A DNA stretch of 64,000 bases from Fibrobacter sp. (GCA_024398845.1 JAKSIM010000006.1:1-64000); one strand, 5' to 3'. Counted from the first letter of the stretch, positions 26,440-36,102 are shown. Program-made: numbers and translations. Notes: a model not told the origin generated them from the letters alone.

Positions 26440-27120
26440 CTACACAAAGTACGGATAAATGTATTCTTCGGCAAGACTATCCAAGCGGGCAAGAACCACC
26501 TTTTTGCAGGCCATGTCGGACTGTTCGTAAATGCGGCGGAGCGTCTCGAGCGAAAAGTTCTGCAGGCGTTTTCGTGACGTGGGCAAGTGGGCTATATGCC
26601 AACCCTCGGGTCGAATTTTCCCGCGTCCCGGAACAAACACGCGGTCAAAACCAAACGCCTCGCCCGCCTCAAACCGACTGGTCAAAAACTCATGGAACTT
26701 GGCGAACATTCCCGTGCATTCGGCGGGCGTGAGTTCCACCTCGTAACCTTCGGGGCAAGCAGCCGCATCGACCACGTCAATGTCCGTCCCCAAGTGGTGG
26801 CGGCTCGCTCCAGGTAATGCAGACCAGGTAAGTATGGCATACATCAGTTCCTCTTCGTCTTGCGGGCGCACCATCACATTGCCCTTATCATCAAGCAAGG
26901 GAAGTTCCCCGCGGGCCTTGCGATTCCAAATGGAGAGTTGCTTTTCGAATGGACGGTACGCCGATTCGATACGCAGTTCAAAACCACACACCTTGGCTGA
27001 TTGCGTTAATTTATCTAAAAAAAGAGTAACTTCACTATCAACAAAGTAACCCGGTTGCGCTTCTACAAGGTTAGGCCGGCCTAAACCATACGGCAAAAAT
27101 TCATCACCATCAAAATTCAC
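26440..27120 (-). CDS. M15-family D,D-carboxypeptidase-like protein (VanY type)
   Basis: Protein of 226 residues. The M15B signature is present: SAYRPFEKQLSIW (near residue 58), SRHHLGTDIDVVDA with zinc-binding His and Asp (near 103) and GWHIAHLP with the third ligand (near 170). Homologues trim D-Ala from murein peptides. There is no signal peptide, which is odd for a D,D-carboxypeptidase and suggests intracellular processing of recycled peptides, matching its M14 neighbour. The GTG start overlaps the ruvC stop (GTGA) and GGAGGGG lies upstream within ruvC. Confidence 0.87.
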   Translation of the reverse strand: MNFDGDEFLPYGLGRPNLVEAQPGYFVDSEVTLFLDKLTQSAKVCGFELRIESAYRPFEKQLSIWNRKARGELPLLDDKGNVMVRPQDEEELMYAILTWSALPGASRHHLGTDIDVVDAAACPEGYEVELTPAECTGMFAKFHEFLTSRFEAGEAFGFDRVFVPGRGKIRPEGWHIAHLPTSRKRLQNFSLETLRRIYEQSDMACKKVVLARLDSLAEEYIYPYFV

Positions 27121-27686
27121 GGGATTACCCCTCCCATTTTTTCAATCAAATCCTTCCACTGTTGCACCGAAGCCTTTTTCTTAGAAGGTTTACCACGCCC
27201 CTTGAGGGCTACCGCAAGCGGAGCCGGCGTACAATGCGTAAAGGCTATGGCAAGGGCATCGGAAGCATCAAGCGGAAGGTCCGAAGATTCTATTCCGAGG
27301 CGAGCAAAAACCATGTTTGCCACCTGTTCCTTGGAAGCGGCTCCATTCCCGGTCACCGATTGCTTTACCACCTTGGGCGGGTACTCGTTAAACGTCATCC
27401 CGTGTTTGCGGCAGGCCACAAGAACGGCCCCGCGAATATGCCCTAATACCAAGGCGCTCTTTGCATTCTTTGCAAAGAACACTCCCTCCATAGCCAAAGC
27501 TTTAGGATGATAACGGTCAATCAATTTTTCAAGTTCGCTCACAATGTGCAGCAATCGATCTTCGAGTGCATGAGTAGCGGGAGCATGAAGCGTACCATAT
27601 TCCAACACCCGAAAAGAACTTCCGGAATTATCTAAAAAAGCATAACCTGTCGTTATGGAACCTGGGTCAATACCTAGAACAACCAT
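27117..27686 (-). CDS. ruvC: Holliday junction resolvase RuvC
   Basis: Cuts Holliday junctions during recombination, together with RuvAB. The protein has 189 residues from the ATG at 27686. The four acidic catalytic residues are present: Asp7 in GIDPGS, Glu67 in MEGVFF, and Asp140/Asp143 in LDASDALAIAFTH. The C-terminus carries an extra basic tail of about 35 residues (KGRGKPSKKKAS). The start lies 4 nt after TATAATTG with no ribosome-binding site. No ruvA or ruvB is adjacent; instead the operon continues into two peptidoglycan peptidase genes. Confidence 0.95.
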   Translation of the reverse strand: MVVLGIDPGSITTGYAFLDNSGSSFRVLEYGTLHAPATHALEDRLLHIVSELEKLIDRYHPKALAMEGVFFAKNAKSALVLGHIRGAVLVACRKHGMTFNEYPPKVVKQSVTGNGAASKEQVANMVFARLGIESSDLPLDASDALAIAFTHCTPAPLAVALKGRGKPSKKKASVQQWKDLIEKMGGVIP

Positions 27687-27690
27687 ATTC

Positions 27691-27698
27691 CAATTATA
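27691..27698 (-). promoter_or_regulatory. TATAATTG box before ruvC
   Basis: Minus-strand TATAATTG (27698-27691), 4 nt before the ruvC ATG and with no Shine-Dalgarno sequence. It fits the leaderless pattern. Confidence 0.5.
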
Positions 27699-27801
27699 AT
27701 TAACTAAAGTCCTCCCGAATTGCCTAAAATTCTTGTTTTTCTGCAATAAATAGTATGTTTTACGCCTCTTTCTTTATTAGATTTCTAATGTGGAGGCTGC
27801 T

Positions 27802-29685
27802 ATGCTAATCGATCAAGAACATGCGGGCATTATGCGTATTAAGACCCATCCCCGTCAATTGGGAATTCCCCTGAGCCGTTGGGGTCGTAACCTTATTGCT
27901 TGTTGCCCGTTCCATTCTCCCGAAGAGACGTCCCTGTTCTTTTACGACGCACTGGGATATTGGCGTTATCGCTGTCTGCAATGCGGTAGCGAAGGTGACC
28001 TGATTGAATTTGTAATGCGCAGCCGTTTCAACGGCATGGAAGAACCCCAGGCCCGTAATGAAGCCATTGAATTTTTAGGAGCCCAAGAAGTAGAGCAGCA
28101 GGAATCCCTGCAAGATGAACACCCCTGGATCAAGGAAATCGGCGGTGAAAAATCTCGCGTTCTCGAAAGTTTTGTAAGATACTGCCATTGGGCTGCTTGT
28201 AAAAGTCCTTCTTCCGCGGAATTTCTTGAAAAGCGCGGTTGGAGTATTGGTCAAGCCCAGCTTTACGGTTTGGGCTATTACAGCGGCGATCCAGACCCAT
28301 TTGTAAGCTACTGTATGCTCTCGGGTATCGAGCGCCATCAAATCAGTTTTTATTTGGATAACTTGGAAGCCTACCACGAACCCCGTATTACCATCCCGGC
28401 TCGCAATTCCAAGGGCCTCATCCATTCCGTTTACGGACGTCTTATTGACGACGACTGCAAGAGCCACGCCTACATTTCGTACGCCTCCGGTCCAAGCGAC
28501 ATTCCGTTCAATATCCAACCCGAAAACGAAAAACCCGTGATTGTGGAAGGATTCTTTGACGCCTTGACCGCAGATCTCGCCGGTATCCCCGGTGTGGTTT
28601 CAACCATGTACCAGGAAGTCTCCTTGAGCCACTTGTACAAGCTCAAAGCCTGCGGTGCAGAATCGGTCACCATTATTCTTCGCCGGGAAGCCAACCGTCG
28701 CGATCAGGAACAGCGCATCCAGCACTACCTGAAAATGGCGGAATCCCTGAACTTGAAGTTCAAATCCATTGTTCTTCCAAAAGACGAAACTATTGACCAG
28801 GTCGTTCGAAACAATGGAGCCGACGCGCTCATCTCGCTCATTGAGCAGACCGAAGAAGACACCATGCATACGCATCGTCGTACCATGCTGTTGCAAGACA
28901 TCAAGGAAAACTTCGACAACGCCATGGGTTGCCCGTCCGATGTGAGCGTAGGTTACTCCTTGAGCACCTTCCCGAAACTCACCAAAGAAATCGACGGCAT
29001 TCAATCTGGCTGTTTTTACGTTTCATCGAGCCCGTTTGGTTTAAAAACAACTTTGCTCTCGAGCATTTCGCTCGACATGCTTCAAAGCAACCCGAAGCTC
29101 AAACTCATTTACGTGGCACTTGAAACACCTCGACGTCAAATTTTTGACCGAATGGTGGCCATGATGATTGGAGAATCCGTACTGACGGTTCGCAAGCAAA
29201 ACGAATCCGAAGAAATAAACCAGAGAATTCTGGAAGCCACTCGCGAATTGATGGGCTACGTGCGCAACAACCGCCTTGAAATTTGGGAAGACACTCCGGC
29301 ATTTGACAGCACCGAATTGATGAACACCCTCAAGGACGAGCAAAAGGAACATCCGGACCTCGTCGTGGTTATCGATGGCATTGACCACTTGAAAATTTCG
29401 GACCACGCAGACCTCACCGACGTTCACGAACGACGTTCTTCCGTTATGTTAGACTTGTACAAGGCTCTTGATATTCCGCTTTTCTTAGGAGCAGAACTCA
29501 TTGATTCCGAAAACGGGCTCATTGGGCCTAGAGCCTACCTCCGCGATTCCGACGCCATTTACTGGTTAGAATCTAAGGGCGGGAACCTCTTCTTGACAGT
29601 CAATTCCAAACGACTCGGCAGCAACAACCTTTACAAGGGAACGCTCTACATGGACCCTGAATCGAATAAGATGCAGGAAGCCTAA
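27802..29685 (+). CDS. CHC2 zinc finger / Toprim / DnaB-like helicase protein with eroded active sites
   Basis: Protein of 627 residues starting at the ATG at 27802 after GTGGAGG. Residues 30-72 form a CHC2 zinc finger as in DnaG (Cys35, His38, Cys58, Cys61). Residues about 245-330 form a Toprim domain with VIVEG intact, but the DxD strand reads ILRREANRR, lacking both Asp residues. Residues about 375-620 form a DnaB/RecA-like ATPase: the P-loop reads SSPFGLKTT (second Gly missing, Lys and Thr kept), the Walker B is VVVIDGIDH and LETPRRQIFDRM matches a DnaB motif. The layout is that of T7 gp4 or Twinkle-type primase-helicases. Cell role unknown. Its stop overlaps the start of a glycosyltransferase gene (TAATG). 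Confidence 0.8.
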   Translation: MLIDQEHAGIMRIKTHPRQLGIPLSRWGRNLIACCPFHSPEETSLFFYDALGYWRYRCLQCGSEGDLIEFVMRSRFNGMEEPQARNEAIEFLGAQEVEQQESLQDEHPWIKEIGGEKSRVLESFVRYCHWAACKSPSSAEFLEKRGWSIGQAQLYGLGYYSGDPDPFVSYCMLSGIERHQISFYLDNLEAYHEPRITIPARNSKGLIHSVYGRLIDDDCKSHAYISYASGPSDIPFNIQPENEKPVIVEGFFDALTADLAGIPGVVSTMYQEVSLSHLYKLKACGAESVTIILRREANRRDQEQRIQHYLKMAESLNLKFKSIVLPKDETIDQVVRNNGADALISLIEQTEEDTMHTHRRTMLLQDIKENFDNAMGCPSDVSVGYSLSTFPKLTKEIDGIQSGCFYVSSSPFGLKTTLLSSISLDMLQSNPKLKLIYVALETPRRQIFDRMVAMMIGESVLTVRKQNESEEINQRILEATRELMGYVRNNRLEIWEDTPAFDSTELMNTLKDEQKEHPDLVVVIDGIDHLKISDHADLTDVHERRSSVMLDLYKALDIPLFLGAELIDSENGLIGPRAYLRDSDAIYWLESKGGNLFLTVNSKRLGSNNLYKGTLYMDPESNKMQEA

Positions 29686-30893
29686 TGCCCAGCGGAAACA
29701 AGCCGTTTACCATCGTTGATTTGAACAACTTCTGGAGCCCCTCCGGAGGAGGCGTGCGCAGGTACCATCTTCAAAAGATGGCCTACTACGAATCTCTGTG
29801 CAAGCAAAACAACCAGCAGAAAGCCCTGCTGGTATTCGTGATGCCCGATAGCAAGACCTATACAGAAATCAAAAGCGACAGTCTTGTCATTGAGCACGTA
29901 GAGGCGTTCAAGTTCCCTGGTAATTGGGAGTACCGCTTTATTTGGAAGCGATCTCAAGTGGAACCCGTACTCGCAAAATACACACCTCAAATTATTGAGG
30001 TGGGCTCCCCCTACATTTTGCCTACAGTTGTCCGACATGCCGCCAAAAAAGTTTCGCCAAATTCCAAGTTGGTTGGATTTTGGCACGCTGACTTCCCCGT
30101 GACATACGTGGGGCGTCCAGTCGCTAAAAAAGTTGGCGCAGGCATAGGCACTTTTTGTCGCAAAGAAGCTTTCTGGTACGCCCGCAAGGAATTCAAGGAT
30201 TTTGATTGCATACAAGCGTCCTCCAAAGAGGTTATGGCGAGGCTTAAAAAGAACAACCTGCCGGACCCTCGCTGGATTCCACTCGGTTGCGACATCCACA
30301 TGTTCGCCCCCTCCAAGCGCGACGAAAATTTGGTGCGGGAACTCAAAGCAGGAAATCCCGAGCGCCTAACGATGTTCTTCCCGCATAGGCACTGTAAGGA
30401 AAAAGGCATAGATCTGGTTTTGGACGCCTACGACATTTTAACCGAAAAACTCGGACACGAACCAGCCATTGTTTTCGCAGGGACTGGTCCATCTCTCCCA
30501 GCCGTGCAAGAAACTGCATCAAAGTACACGCACGTACGCTACATTGGTTTTGTCAATTCTATTGACGAGATGGCTCGCTATTATGCCAGCGTCGATTTGG
30601 GTCTCGCCCTCTCGGGTTGGGAAACATTCGGTCTTTCCATTCTCGAAAGCATGGCCAGCGGAAATGCTCAAGTCGGAGCGAACGCCGGTGCCGCCTTTGA
30701 GCACGTCACCGAATCCAAGGCAGGTATTGTTTTAAATGAGCGCACCCCACAAGCTCTTGCCAACGCCATTGTAGAATTATACCATTCGGACATGCAAGCC
30801 ATGAAGCAAAATGCTCGCGCCTACGCAGAGAATTACAGTTGGGAAGATTGCTTTAAAAGACAATTTGAATTGTATAAAGAATTAACGAGATAA
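29685..30893 (+). CDS. GT4-family glycosyltransferase
   Basis: Protein of 402 residues with a GT-B fold. The N-terminal domain starts FTIVDLNNFWSPSGGGVRRY. The C-terminal donor domain has FFPHRHCKEKGIDLVLDAYD and the retaining motif LALSGWETFGLSILESMASG (E-x7-E type, near residue 308). The start overlaps the preceding stop codon and the next gene begins 4 nt past its own stop, so it is translated from a three-gene operon. Donor and acceptor sugars cannot be told from sequence. Confidence 0.9.
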   Translation: MPSGNKPFTIVDLNNFWSPSGGGVRRYHLQKMAYYESLCKQNNQQKALLVFVMPDSKTYTEIKSDSLVIEHVEAFKFPGNWEYRFIWKRSQVEPVLAKYTPQIIEVGSPYILPTVVRHAAKKVSPNSKLVGFWHADFPVTYVGRPVAKKVGAGIGTFCRKEAFWYARKEFKDFDCIQASSKEVMARLKKNNLPDPRWIPLGCDIHMFAPSKRDENLVRELKAGNPERLTMFFPHRHCKEKGIDLVLDAYDILTEKLGHEPAIVFAGTGPSLPAVQETASKYTHVRYIGFVNSIDEMARYYASVDLGLALSGWETFGLSILESMASGNAQVGANAGAAFEHVTESKAGIVLNERTPQALANAIVELYHSDMQAMKQNARAYAENYSWEDCFKRQFELYKELTR

Positions 30894-30897
30894 ACCA

Positions 30898-32880
30898 ATG
30901 AAATTGTTTGTAAAAGAACTTGTCGAAAAAATCGCAAGCTACTTGTCGCCTTTTAAAAGACTTTTATTTATTTCGCTCGCCGCCTGGATTATTCACGCTT
31001 GCTTGCGCGCCTTTTTACTGTTCCGCGTAAACCCCTATGGATTTCCATTTGTAAGCAAGCCGGACTGGTACATTTTCCATGCTATATGCTTTGATTTTAT
31101 TTGGATTTGCAATGCTCTTGTTATTTTCGCGATTATCGGTGGAGCGCTCAATCGCCTTACCAATGGTAAAAAAATCAACCTCAAAATTTCAACCATCGTT
31201 ACCGTCATTTACGCGGCCTTCCATTCTGTTCTTTTATTCCTCACATATCTCGACCACGAGCTATTGCGCTTTTTAGGTTGTCACTTATCCATAGGCTTGG
31301 TAAGCACCTACAAGGACACATCTTCTGTTATGATGTTTGGCGACTATTCCGCCAACGACAATTCCATCCCGTTCATCCATTTCTTTATTTTCGCTTTACT
31401 CTTGCCCGCCACCTATGGCGTTTACCGCTTTATTAAGTCGCACAAGTTCTCTTTGAAAAAATGCATTATATCTATGCTCTGCTTTTACGTGGCCTCGTAT
31501 GCCTTTGTCAATTTCATTTGGACTGGCAATGCTCGCGCCACAAAACTCCGCCCAGTAATAGCGCTTTTATATAATGAAATTTTTGAATCCCACAAAAAGA
31601 ACGAAATTTCTAACGAGCAGTTGCAGCAATTCGCCAAAACTTACCAAAATCTTTGGCAAAAAGTGGAAGGCGATTCCCTGTGGCATTTTTCAAGCGAAGG
31701 TCCCGGTGACAAGATGCCGCTTTACCGCATCCCCACTCAAGAACTTCTCCAGAGCGAAAAGTTGCAAGCACAACGTCTCCAAAAGCCAAACTTCATTCTC
31801 GTATTCATGGAATCGCACCGCGGTATGAATGTGGGATTTTTGAATCCCGATTTAAAACCGTCACCAACCCCTTACTACGATTCTATTGCGACCTACTCTC
31901 GCATTTGGGAACGAATGCACACAAGCGGGCTTCCAACCACAGGTGGAGTTTTATCGACCCACATTGGCATACCACACCACTCCACGCTCGCTCAGGCCAC
32001 AGACCTCGCCCATGTCACACTCCCTAGCTTTGCCTCCGTTTTAACGGATTCCGGTTACACAACGCATTACTTTTCGGCAGCAGACCCCGCCTGGGATAAT
32101 CTTGGTGTTTGGATGTCAAAGTGGTACAGCGCCCAGCATTACGACCGCAATCACGAGGACGACTCCACATTCTTTGACCACGCTATTTCGTACGTGAATG
32201 ACACTTTGGCCAAGCAAGAAAAACCATTCCTCGCCACCCTCATGACGCGTTCCAATCATTATCCCTTTAACTTTGCCGCAGGCATGAGCGACGAAGAAAA
32301 GCAAAAGCCGCATACAGAACGCATCAAGTACACCATGAATTACGCCGACCGACAACTCGCCCGGTTCATGCGTTCCATCGAGAAAAAAGATTGGTTCCAA
32401 AACACCTACGTCATTATCATGGCAGACCACGGATTCCCTCTAGGCGAAAACGGAATTTCCACAATGAACGGCGGTGGATTCTCGAACGCCACCTGGATTC
32501 CATTCCTCATTTACGGAAAAGGCATTGAAGTCGGGCGAGACACCGCAACTGCCGCCCAAATTGACATCGCCCCGACGATTCTGGAACTTGCGGGTATTGC
32601 AGTACCGAACATTTTTATGGGCCACAACCTGCTTCGCGGTTATGGCGAAGGACTCTCTCTGGGCGCATACCTCAACGCAGCCGCCGTAGGTTACAACGGC
32701 TTACGCCTAATTGAAAAATATCCACTCGGAAATCACGATGTAGACGGCCTTTTTGCCGAAGAAGACACCCACCAGAAAAACAATCTCGCCGAGAGTCTCG
32801 TCGAAGAAGCGCGCAAGCATACCGAATTGCTAGACTCCCTCATTCGACTTTCTGATTACACGTTAGAAAAAGGAATTTAA
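30898..32880 (+). CDS. LtaS-like membrane phosphoglycerol/phosphoethanolamine transferase
   Basis: Protein of 660 residues. About five membrane helices lie in residues 15-210, followed by a periplasmic sulfatase/alkaline-phosphatase domain. Metal ligands are recognisable: ILVFMESHRGMN (near 300), the Thr nucleophile region TSGLPTTGGVLS (near 342) and MADHGFPLGENG (near 508). The layout matches LtaS, MdoB and EptA-type enzymes that move a phospho-headgroup from a lipid to a glycan or lipid A. Here it follows a GT4 gene in the surface-glycan locus, so decoration of that glycan is the likely job. Confidence 0.85.
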   Translation: MKLFVKELVEKIASYLSPFKRLLFISLAAWIIHACLRAFLLFRVNPYGFPFVSKPDWYIFHAICFDFIWICNALVIFAIIGGALNRLTNGKKINLKISTIVTVIYAAFHSVLLFLTYLDHELLRFLGCHLSIGLVSTYKDTSSVMMFGDYSANDNSIPFIHFFIFALLLPATYGVYRFIKSHKFSLKKCIISMLCFYVASYAFVNFIWTGNARATKLRPVIALLYNEIFESHKKNEISNEQLQQFAKTYQNLWQKVEGDSLWHFSSEGPGDKMPLYRIPTQELLQSEKLQAQRLQKPNFILVFMESHRGMNVGFLNPDLKPSPTPYYDSIATYSRIWERMHTSGLPTTGGVLSTHIGIPHHSTLAQATDLAHVTLPSFASVLTDSGYTTHYFSAADPAWDNLGVWMSKWYSAQHYDRNHEDDSTFFDHAISYVNDTLAKQEKPFLATLMTRSNHYPFNFAAGMSDEEKQKPHTERIKYTMNYADRQLARFMRSIEKKDWFQNTYVIIMADHGFPLGENGISTMNGGGFSNATWIPFLIYGKGIEVGRDTATAAQIDIAPTILELAGIAVPNIFMGHNLLRGYGEGLSLGAYLNAAAVGYNGLRLIEKYPLGNHDVDGLFAEEDTHQKNNLAESLVEEARKHTELLDSLIRLSDYTLEKGI

Positions 32881-32886
32881 AACCAC

Positions 32887-32930
32887 TAAAATGCGGGTCC
32901 CCAAAAAGGGAAAGACAGACCTCATTTTTT
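32887..32930. terminator. Probable bidirectional terminator
   Basis: AAAATG-C-GGGTC pairs imperfectly with GACC-T-CATTTT around an inner CCC-AAAAA-GGG hairpin, with A and T tracts on the two sides. It lies between two convergent transferase genes. Confidence 0.5.
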
Positions 32931-32936
32931 AGCGAT

Positions 32937-34928
32937 TCACAATTCAGGCTGCATGTTATCGTTGCGAAGCAAGGACCGCAAGACCTTGCTTGCGCCCGCG
33001 GCCTTATTTTTCCAAGCAACGGACTCTGCGTCTTCGGTCACAGAAAATGTACCATCGACACCCTTGTAAACATCTTCGTTATCAAGGCCACCCGTCAAAA
33101 CATGATCGCGGAAACCTAGGTAATAAGCATTTTGAGAATAGAATACAGCCGGCTGTTCGGCAGGACGCTGTTGCACCAGCAAGTCGTAACCCCAAAAATG
33201 ATTGGCCGGTCGAACTTGAGCCAAGTCAAAAATAGTCGGGCCAATATCGTGCTGCGAAGCGACATCTTCTCGTACTTCAAGGCCATTAAATAAACTTGAA
33301 TCCGCCGAGAAAATACCAATAAAAATCTGCGCCGCGGCAACGCCCAAAGGTTGCGGAATAGCGTAATCCACAGAATCCACAGGTGTATCATGATCACCCA
33401 ACAAAACAACAACAGTGCGTTCAAAATCTGGACGATTTGCAAGAGCCTCAAACAAGCGTCCCAATTGAGCGTCGGTATAACGAACAGCATTACGATAACG
33501 TTCCATGGCGTCGTCCGGCTTCGGCGCAAAATCTGCTGGATAGTTATAAAACGGGATATGTGTAGAAATCGTATTAGCAGCAAGCATCCACGGCTTATCC
33601 GCGGGCATATCGCCTAGCATTTGAATGGCCAAATTCATCCCCAAGCTATCAACGGTTCCTTCAACTTTGGGTTCTTCGGCAAGTTTCCAATTATCTCCGT
33701 AGAACTTTTCGACAAAGGGAAGCGTATGGTCAAATACCGGATTCGAAACCGTCATATACGCTTTGGTGTAATCCGTCAAGAATTCCTGAAATCCTGTAAA
33801 ATGGTTCGACGCATAAAAACAGGGAACATCGCGATTCGGGTGAGAAGGGAACCCCAAATACGTAGCAGTAGTCCCGCGCACTGTCGGGTACCCACCGCTA
33901 AAAGCGTTTTTGAACCACAGGGCGCCGCCACCATTTTGGAACATTTGACCACTTGCCAACTTCCAAACGTTCGGAGCAAGCGTCGTATCGCCTTCGAGCA
34001 TTTGGTTAAAGATACGACCCTTAAAGGATTCGCCAAAAATGAATACAATATTGTAGGGTTTTTGAGCCCTGTATTCGTATTGCGGAGCCGAGCGATACCC
34101 CGGAAATTCCTTTACGTTCGGGCGATTCTTGACAAAATCCTCAGGCAAAAAAGCATCCAAGTCCGCCAGCAGTTCATCGGTAATGGTGTAATTATCGCGA
34201 ACAAATTCAAACGTTTCTTCGGCAGCGATATGCAAAACCGGAGCTGTCAGCGTATGCTTACCAAGCGTAAAACGCATATCCACCGGGAAATTGAGAATCG
34301 GGACAGTCACGACACCCCGAGTTCCCGCAATAAACAAAATCAGCGGAATTACCGAAAGGACCATCCCCACAGAAACGAACCAAACAGGAACTTTTTTGCT
34401 GTACGTAGCCGGTGACGAAATTCCATTTTTTGCAAGTTTCTTTTTGCGGAGCGTGTACATCACTACGAAGGTCACGGCCCCTGCAATAATCAAGAACAAA
34501 AGTAAAAGCCAAAGAGCGGTACCAACGCCATCGCCACCGAGCGTAGAAACCGTAGTTTCATCAAAAATATTAGACGGATGAAAATAGGTACGAATAAACG
34601 AGTAAGAAAGGCGCTGGTGCGAAAAACGAAAAACCTCGTAATCGGCGATGGCTAAAAAGAAATAGCACACATAAAAAATAGCAAGCGCCCTAGGCTTTTT
34701 TAAAAATGCAAAAATTGCAGACATTACCAGAATGGCGCCAAAAGCCATGGAGACTTGCCAAATCGTTTTGCCGGAGAACATTTCAACAAGCGAGAGGCCT
34801 AGCGGGTCCGGTAAATTGTAGAACAACATCAACATGACGACTTGCACCACGAGGGCAATGGCCGTAATCATGACAAACGGATTCTTCGCAAGAATCAAAA
34901 AAGTATTTTTCACTTTATCAAGTTTCAT
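32937..34928 (-). CDS. Second LtaS-like sulfatase-fold membrane transferase
   Basis: Protein of 663 residues. Five N-terminal membrane helices (such as FVMITAIALVVQVVMLMLFY) occupy residues 18-210. The extracytoplasmic domain has IVFIFGESFKGRI (Glu ligand, near 295), SGGYPTVRGTTATYLG (Thr nucleophile, near 345) and VVVLLGDHDTPVD (Asp-His ligands, near 510). It is only distantly similar to the convergent transferase encoded at 30898..32880, so the two probably use different acceptors. It is last in a six-gene minus-strand operon and its first 11 nt overlap the GT4 gene. Confidence 0.85.
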   Translation of the reverse strand: MKLDKVKNTFLILAKNPFVMITAIALVVQVVMLMLFYNLPDPLGLSLVEMFSGKTIWQVSMAFGAILVMSAIFAFLKKPRALAIFYVCYFFLAIADYEVFRFSHQRLSYSFIRTYFHPSNIFDETTVSTLGGDGVGTALWLLLLFLIIAGAVTFVVMYTLRKKKLAKNGISSPATYSKKVPVWFVSVGMVLSVIPLILFIAGTRGVVTVPILNFPVDMRFTLGKHTLTAPVLHIAAEETFEFVRDNYTITDELLADLDAFLPEDFVKNRPNVKEFPGYRSAPQYEYRAQKPYNIVFIFGESFKGRIFNQMLEGDTTLAPNVWKLASGQMFQNGGGALWFKNAFSGGYPTVRGTTATYLGFPSHPNRDVPCFYASNHFTGFQEFLTDYTKAYMTVSNPVFDHTLPFVEKFYGDNWKLAEEPKVEGTVDSLGMNLAIQMLGDMPADKPWMLAANTISTHIPFYNYPADFAPKPDDAMERYRNAVRYTDAQLGRLFEALANRPDFERTVVVLLGDHDTPVDSVDYAIPQPLGVAAAQIFIGIFSADSSLFNGLEVREDVASQHDIGPTIFDLAQVRPANHFWGYDLLVQQRPAEQPAVFYSQNAYYLGFRDHVLTGGLDNEDVYKGVDGTFSVTEDAESVAWKNKAAGASKVLRSLLRNDNMQPEL

Positions 34929-36102
34929 TTTTTAAAATAAACTCCACCGCGTGTTCCAAATCTTTTTGCTGGCGTTCGCGAACTTTGACATAACGAACCA
35001 GGGCACGTTCCGCATAAGTCTTGTAAATCTTTCTGTCCAAAAGTTGGAGCATACGATTCTTGATTTCGCTCACCGAATACGGATCAAAATACAAAGCTGC
35101 TTCACCGCAAATTTCGGGAATGGAAGTCGTACCACTTGCCGCCACAGGGACGCCATAGCGCATGGATTGCACTGGTGGGTAACCAAAGCCCTCATTCAAG
35201 CTCGGGAAAACAAAGGCATAGGCATTCTTGTGCAAGAACTCCAGTTCCTTGGATTCCACATAGCCAAGCAAAATAAAACGATCTTTATTTTTCAAATGAC
35301 GCAAATAGGCTTTTGCATTCGTCACGCCAGTAATCACCATCTTATAATCAAAAGATTCGCCTGTCAAAACCATCATCGAGGCGAGCTCATCAAAAGCCTT
35401 AGCCGCGCGCAGGTTGTTTTTTTCCCAGCGGGCGCCACTCGTAAGCAAAAAGAACTTTTTGCTTTGGATTTCCTTAGGCAAAAATCCTTCCGGTTCGTAT
35501 TCCGTCATCGGACTATAAAAAACGGGAATTTCCGTATTCATAAGTTCCGGGAAAAAAGAACGGATAGAAGCTCGGCTGTGTTCACTGACCGTAATGGCGC
35601 TTGCACGACCCGCAGCAATCTTCGCCGCAAGTTCATTATACTTAGGCTTGTAATAGCATTTTTTCCACCATTCACGATAGCGGAACAACGCCTCGAATTT
35701 TTGCGAGAACTTTTTCGCAAATGCAATACCGTCGCAGCGATATTGCATTTCAAGAGCGCGAACGCCATGCCATGTAAGCACAAAGCGCTTGACATCAATC
35801 TGCCACTTCTTTTCAAGTGAATAGAGAGGCGTATAGAATACGTCAATTGCGTTCACATCAATTATCTTTTGCGGTTCGCATTCATTGATATCAATTAACG
35901 GAATATTTTGCTTTTGGCAAGCTTCAACGATATCTTCATGCAGGAATTTTTTTGCGTCATAAACGCAAAAAAGATGTACCGAAGCATCCGTTGAAAGGTG
36001 TTTCAATACAGCCCCAAAAAGGACCTCGCCATACGAGCCGCCCCCGTGGAACTTTGCACTGTGAATGGGCTGTACCGCCACTAAGTTAAAAAGCAAATTC
36101 AT
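34918..36102 (-). CDS. GT4-family glycosyltransferase
   Basis: Protein of 394 residues. GT-B fold with the acceptor domain opening NLLFNLVAVQPIHSAKFHGG and the donor motif AFVFPSLNEGFGYPPVQSMR (near residue 290), then GVPVAASGTTSIPEICGEAA. This pattern resembles mannosyl- and glucosyltransferases of O-antigen loci, but specificity is not predictable. The ATG overlaps the stop of the preceding gene (TAATG) and the 3' end overlaps the next gene by 11 nt. Confidence 0.9.
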   Translation of the reverse strand: MNLLFNLVAVQPIHSAKFHGGGSYGEVLFGAVLKHLSTDASVHLFCVYDAKKFLHEDIVEACQKQNIPLIDINECEPQKIIDVNAIDVFYTPLYSLEKKWQIDVKRFVLTWHGVRALEMQYRCDGIAFAKKFSQKFEALFRYREWWKKCYYKPKYNELAAKIAAGRASAITVSEHSRASIRSFFPELMNTEIPVFYSPMTEYEPEGFLPKEIQSKKFFLLTSGARWEKNNLRAAKAFDELASMMVLTGESFDYKMVITGVTNAKAYLRHLKNKDRFILLGYVESKELEFLHKNAYAFVFPSLNEGFGYPPVQSMRYGVPVAASGTTSIPEICGEAALYFDPYSVSEIKNRMLQLLDRKIYKTYAERALVRYVKVRERQQKDLEHAVEFILKNET

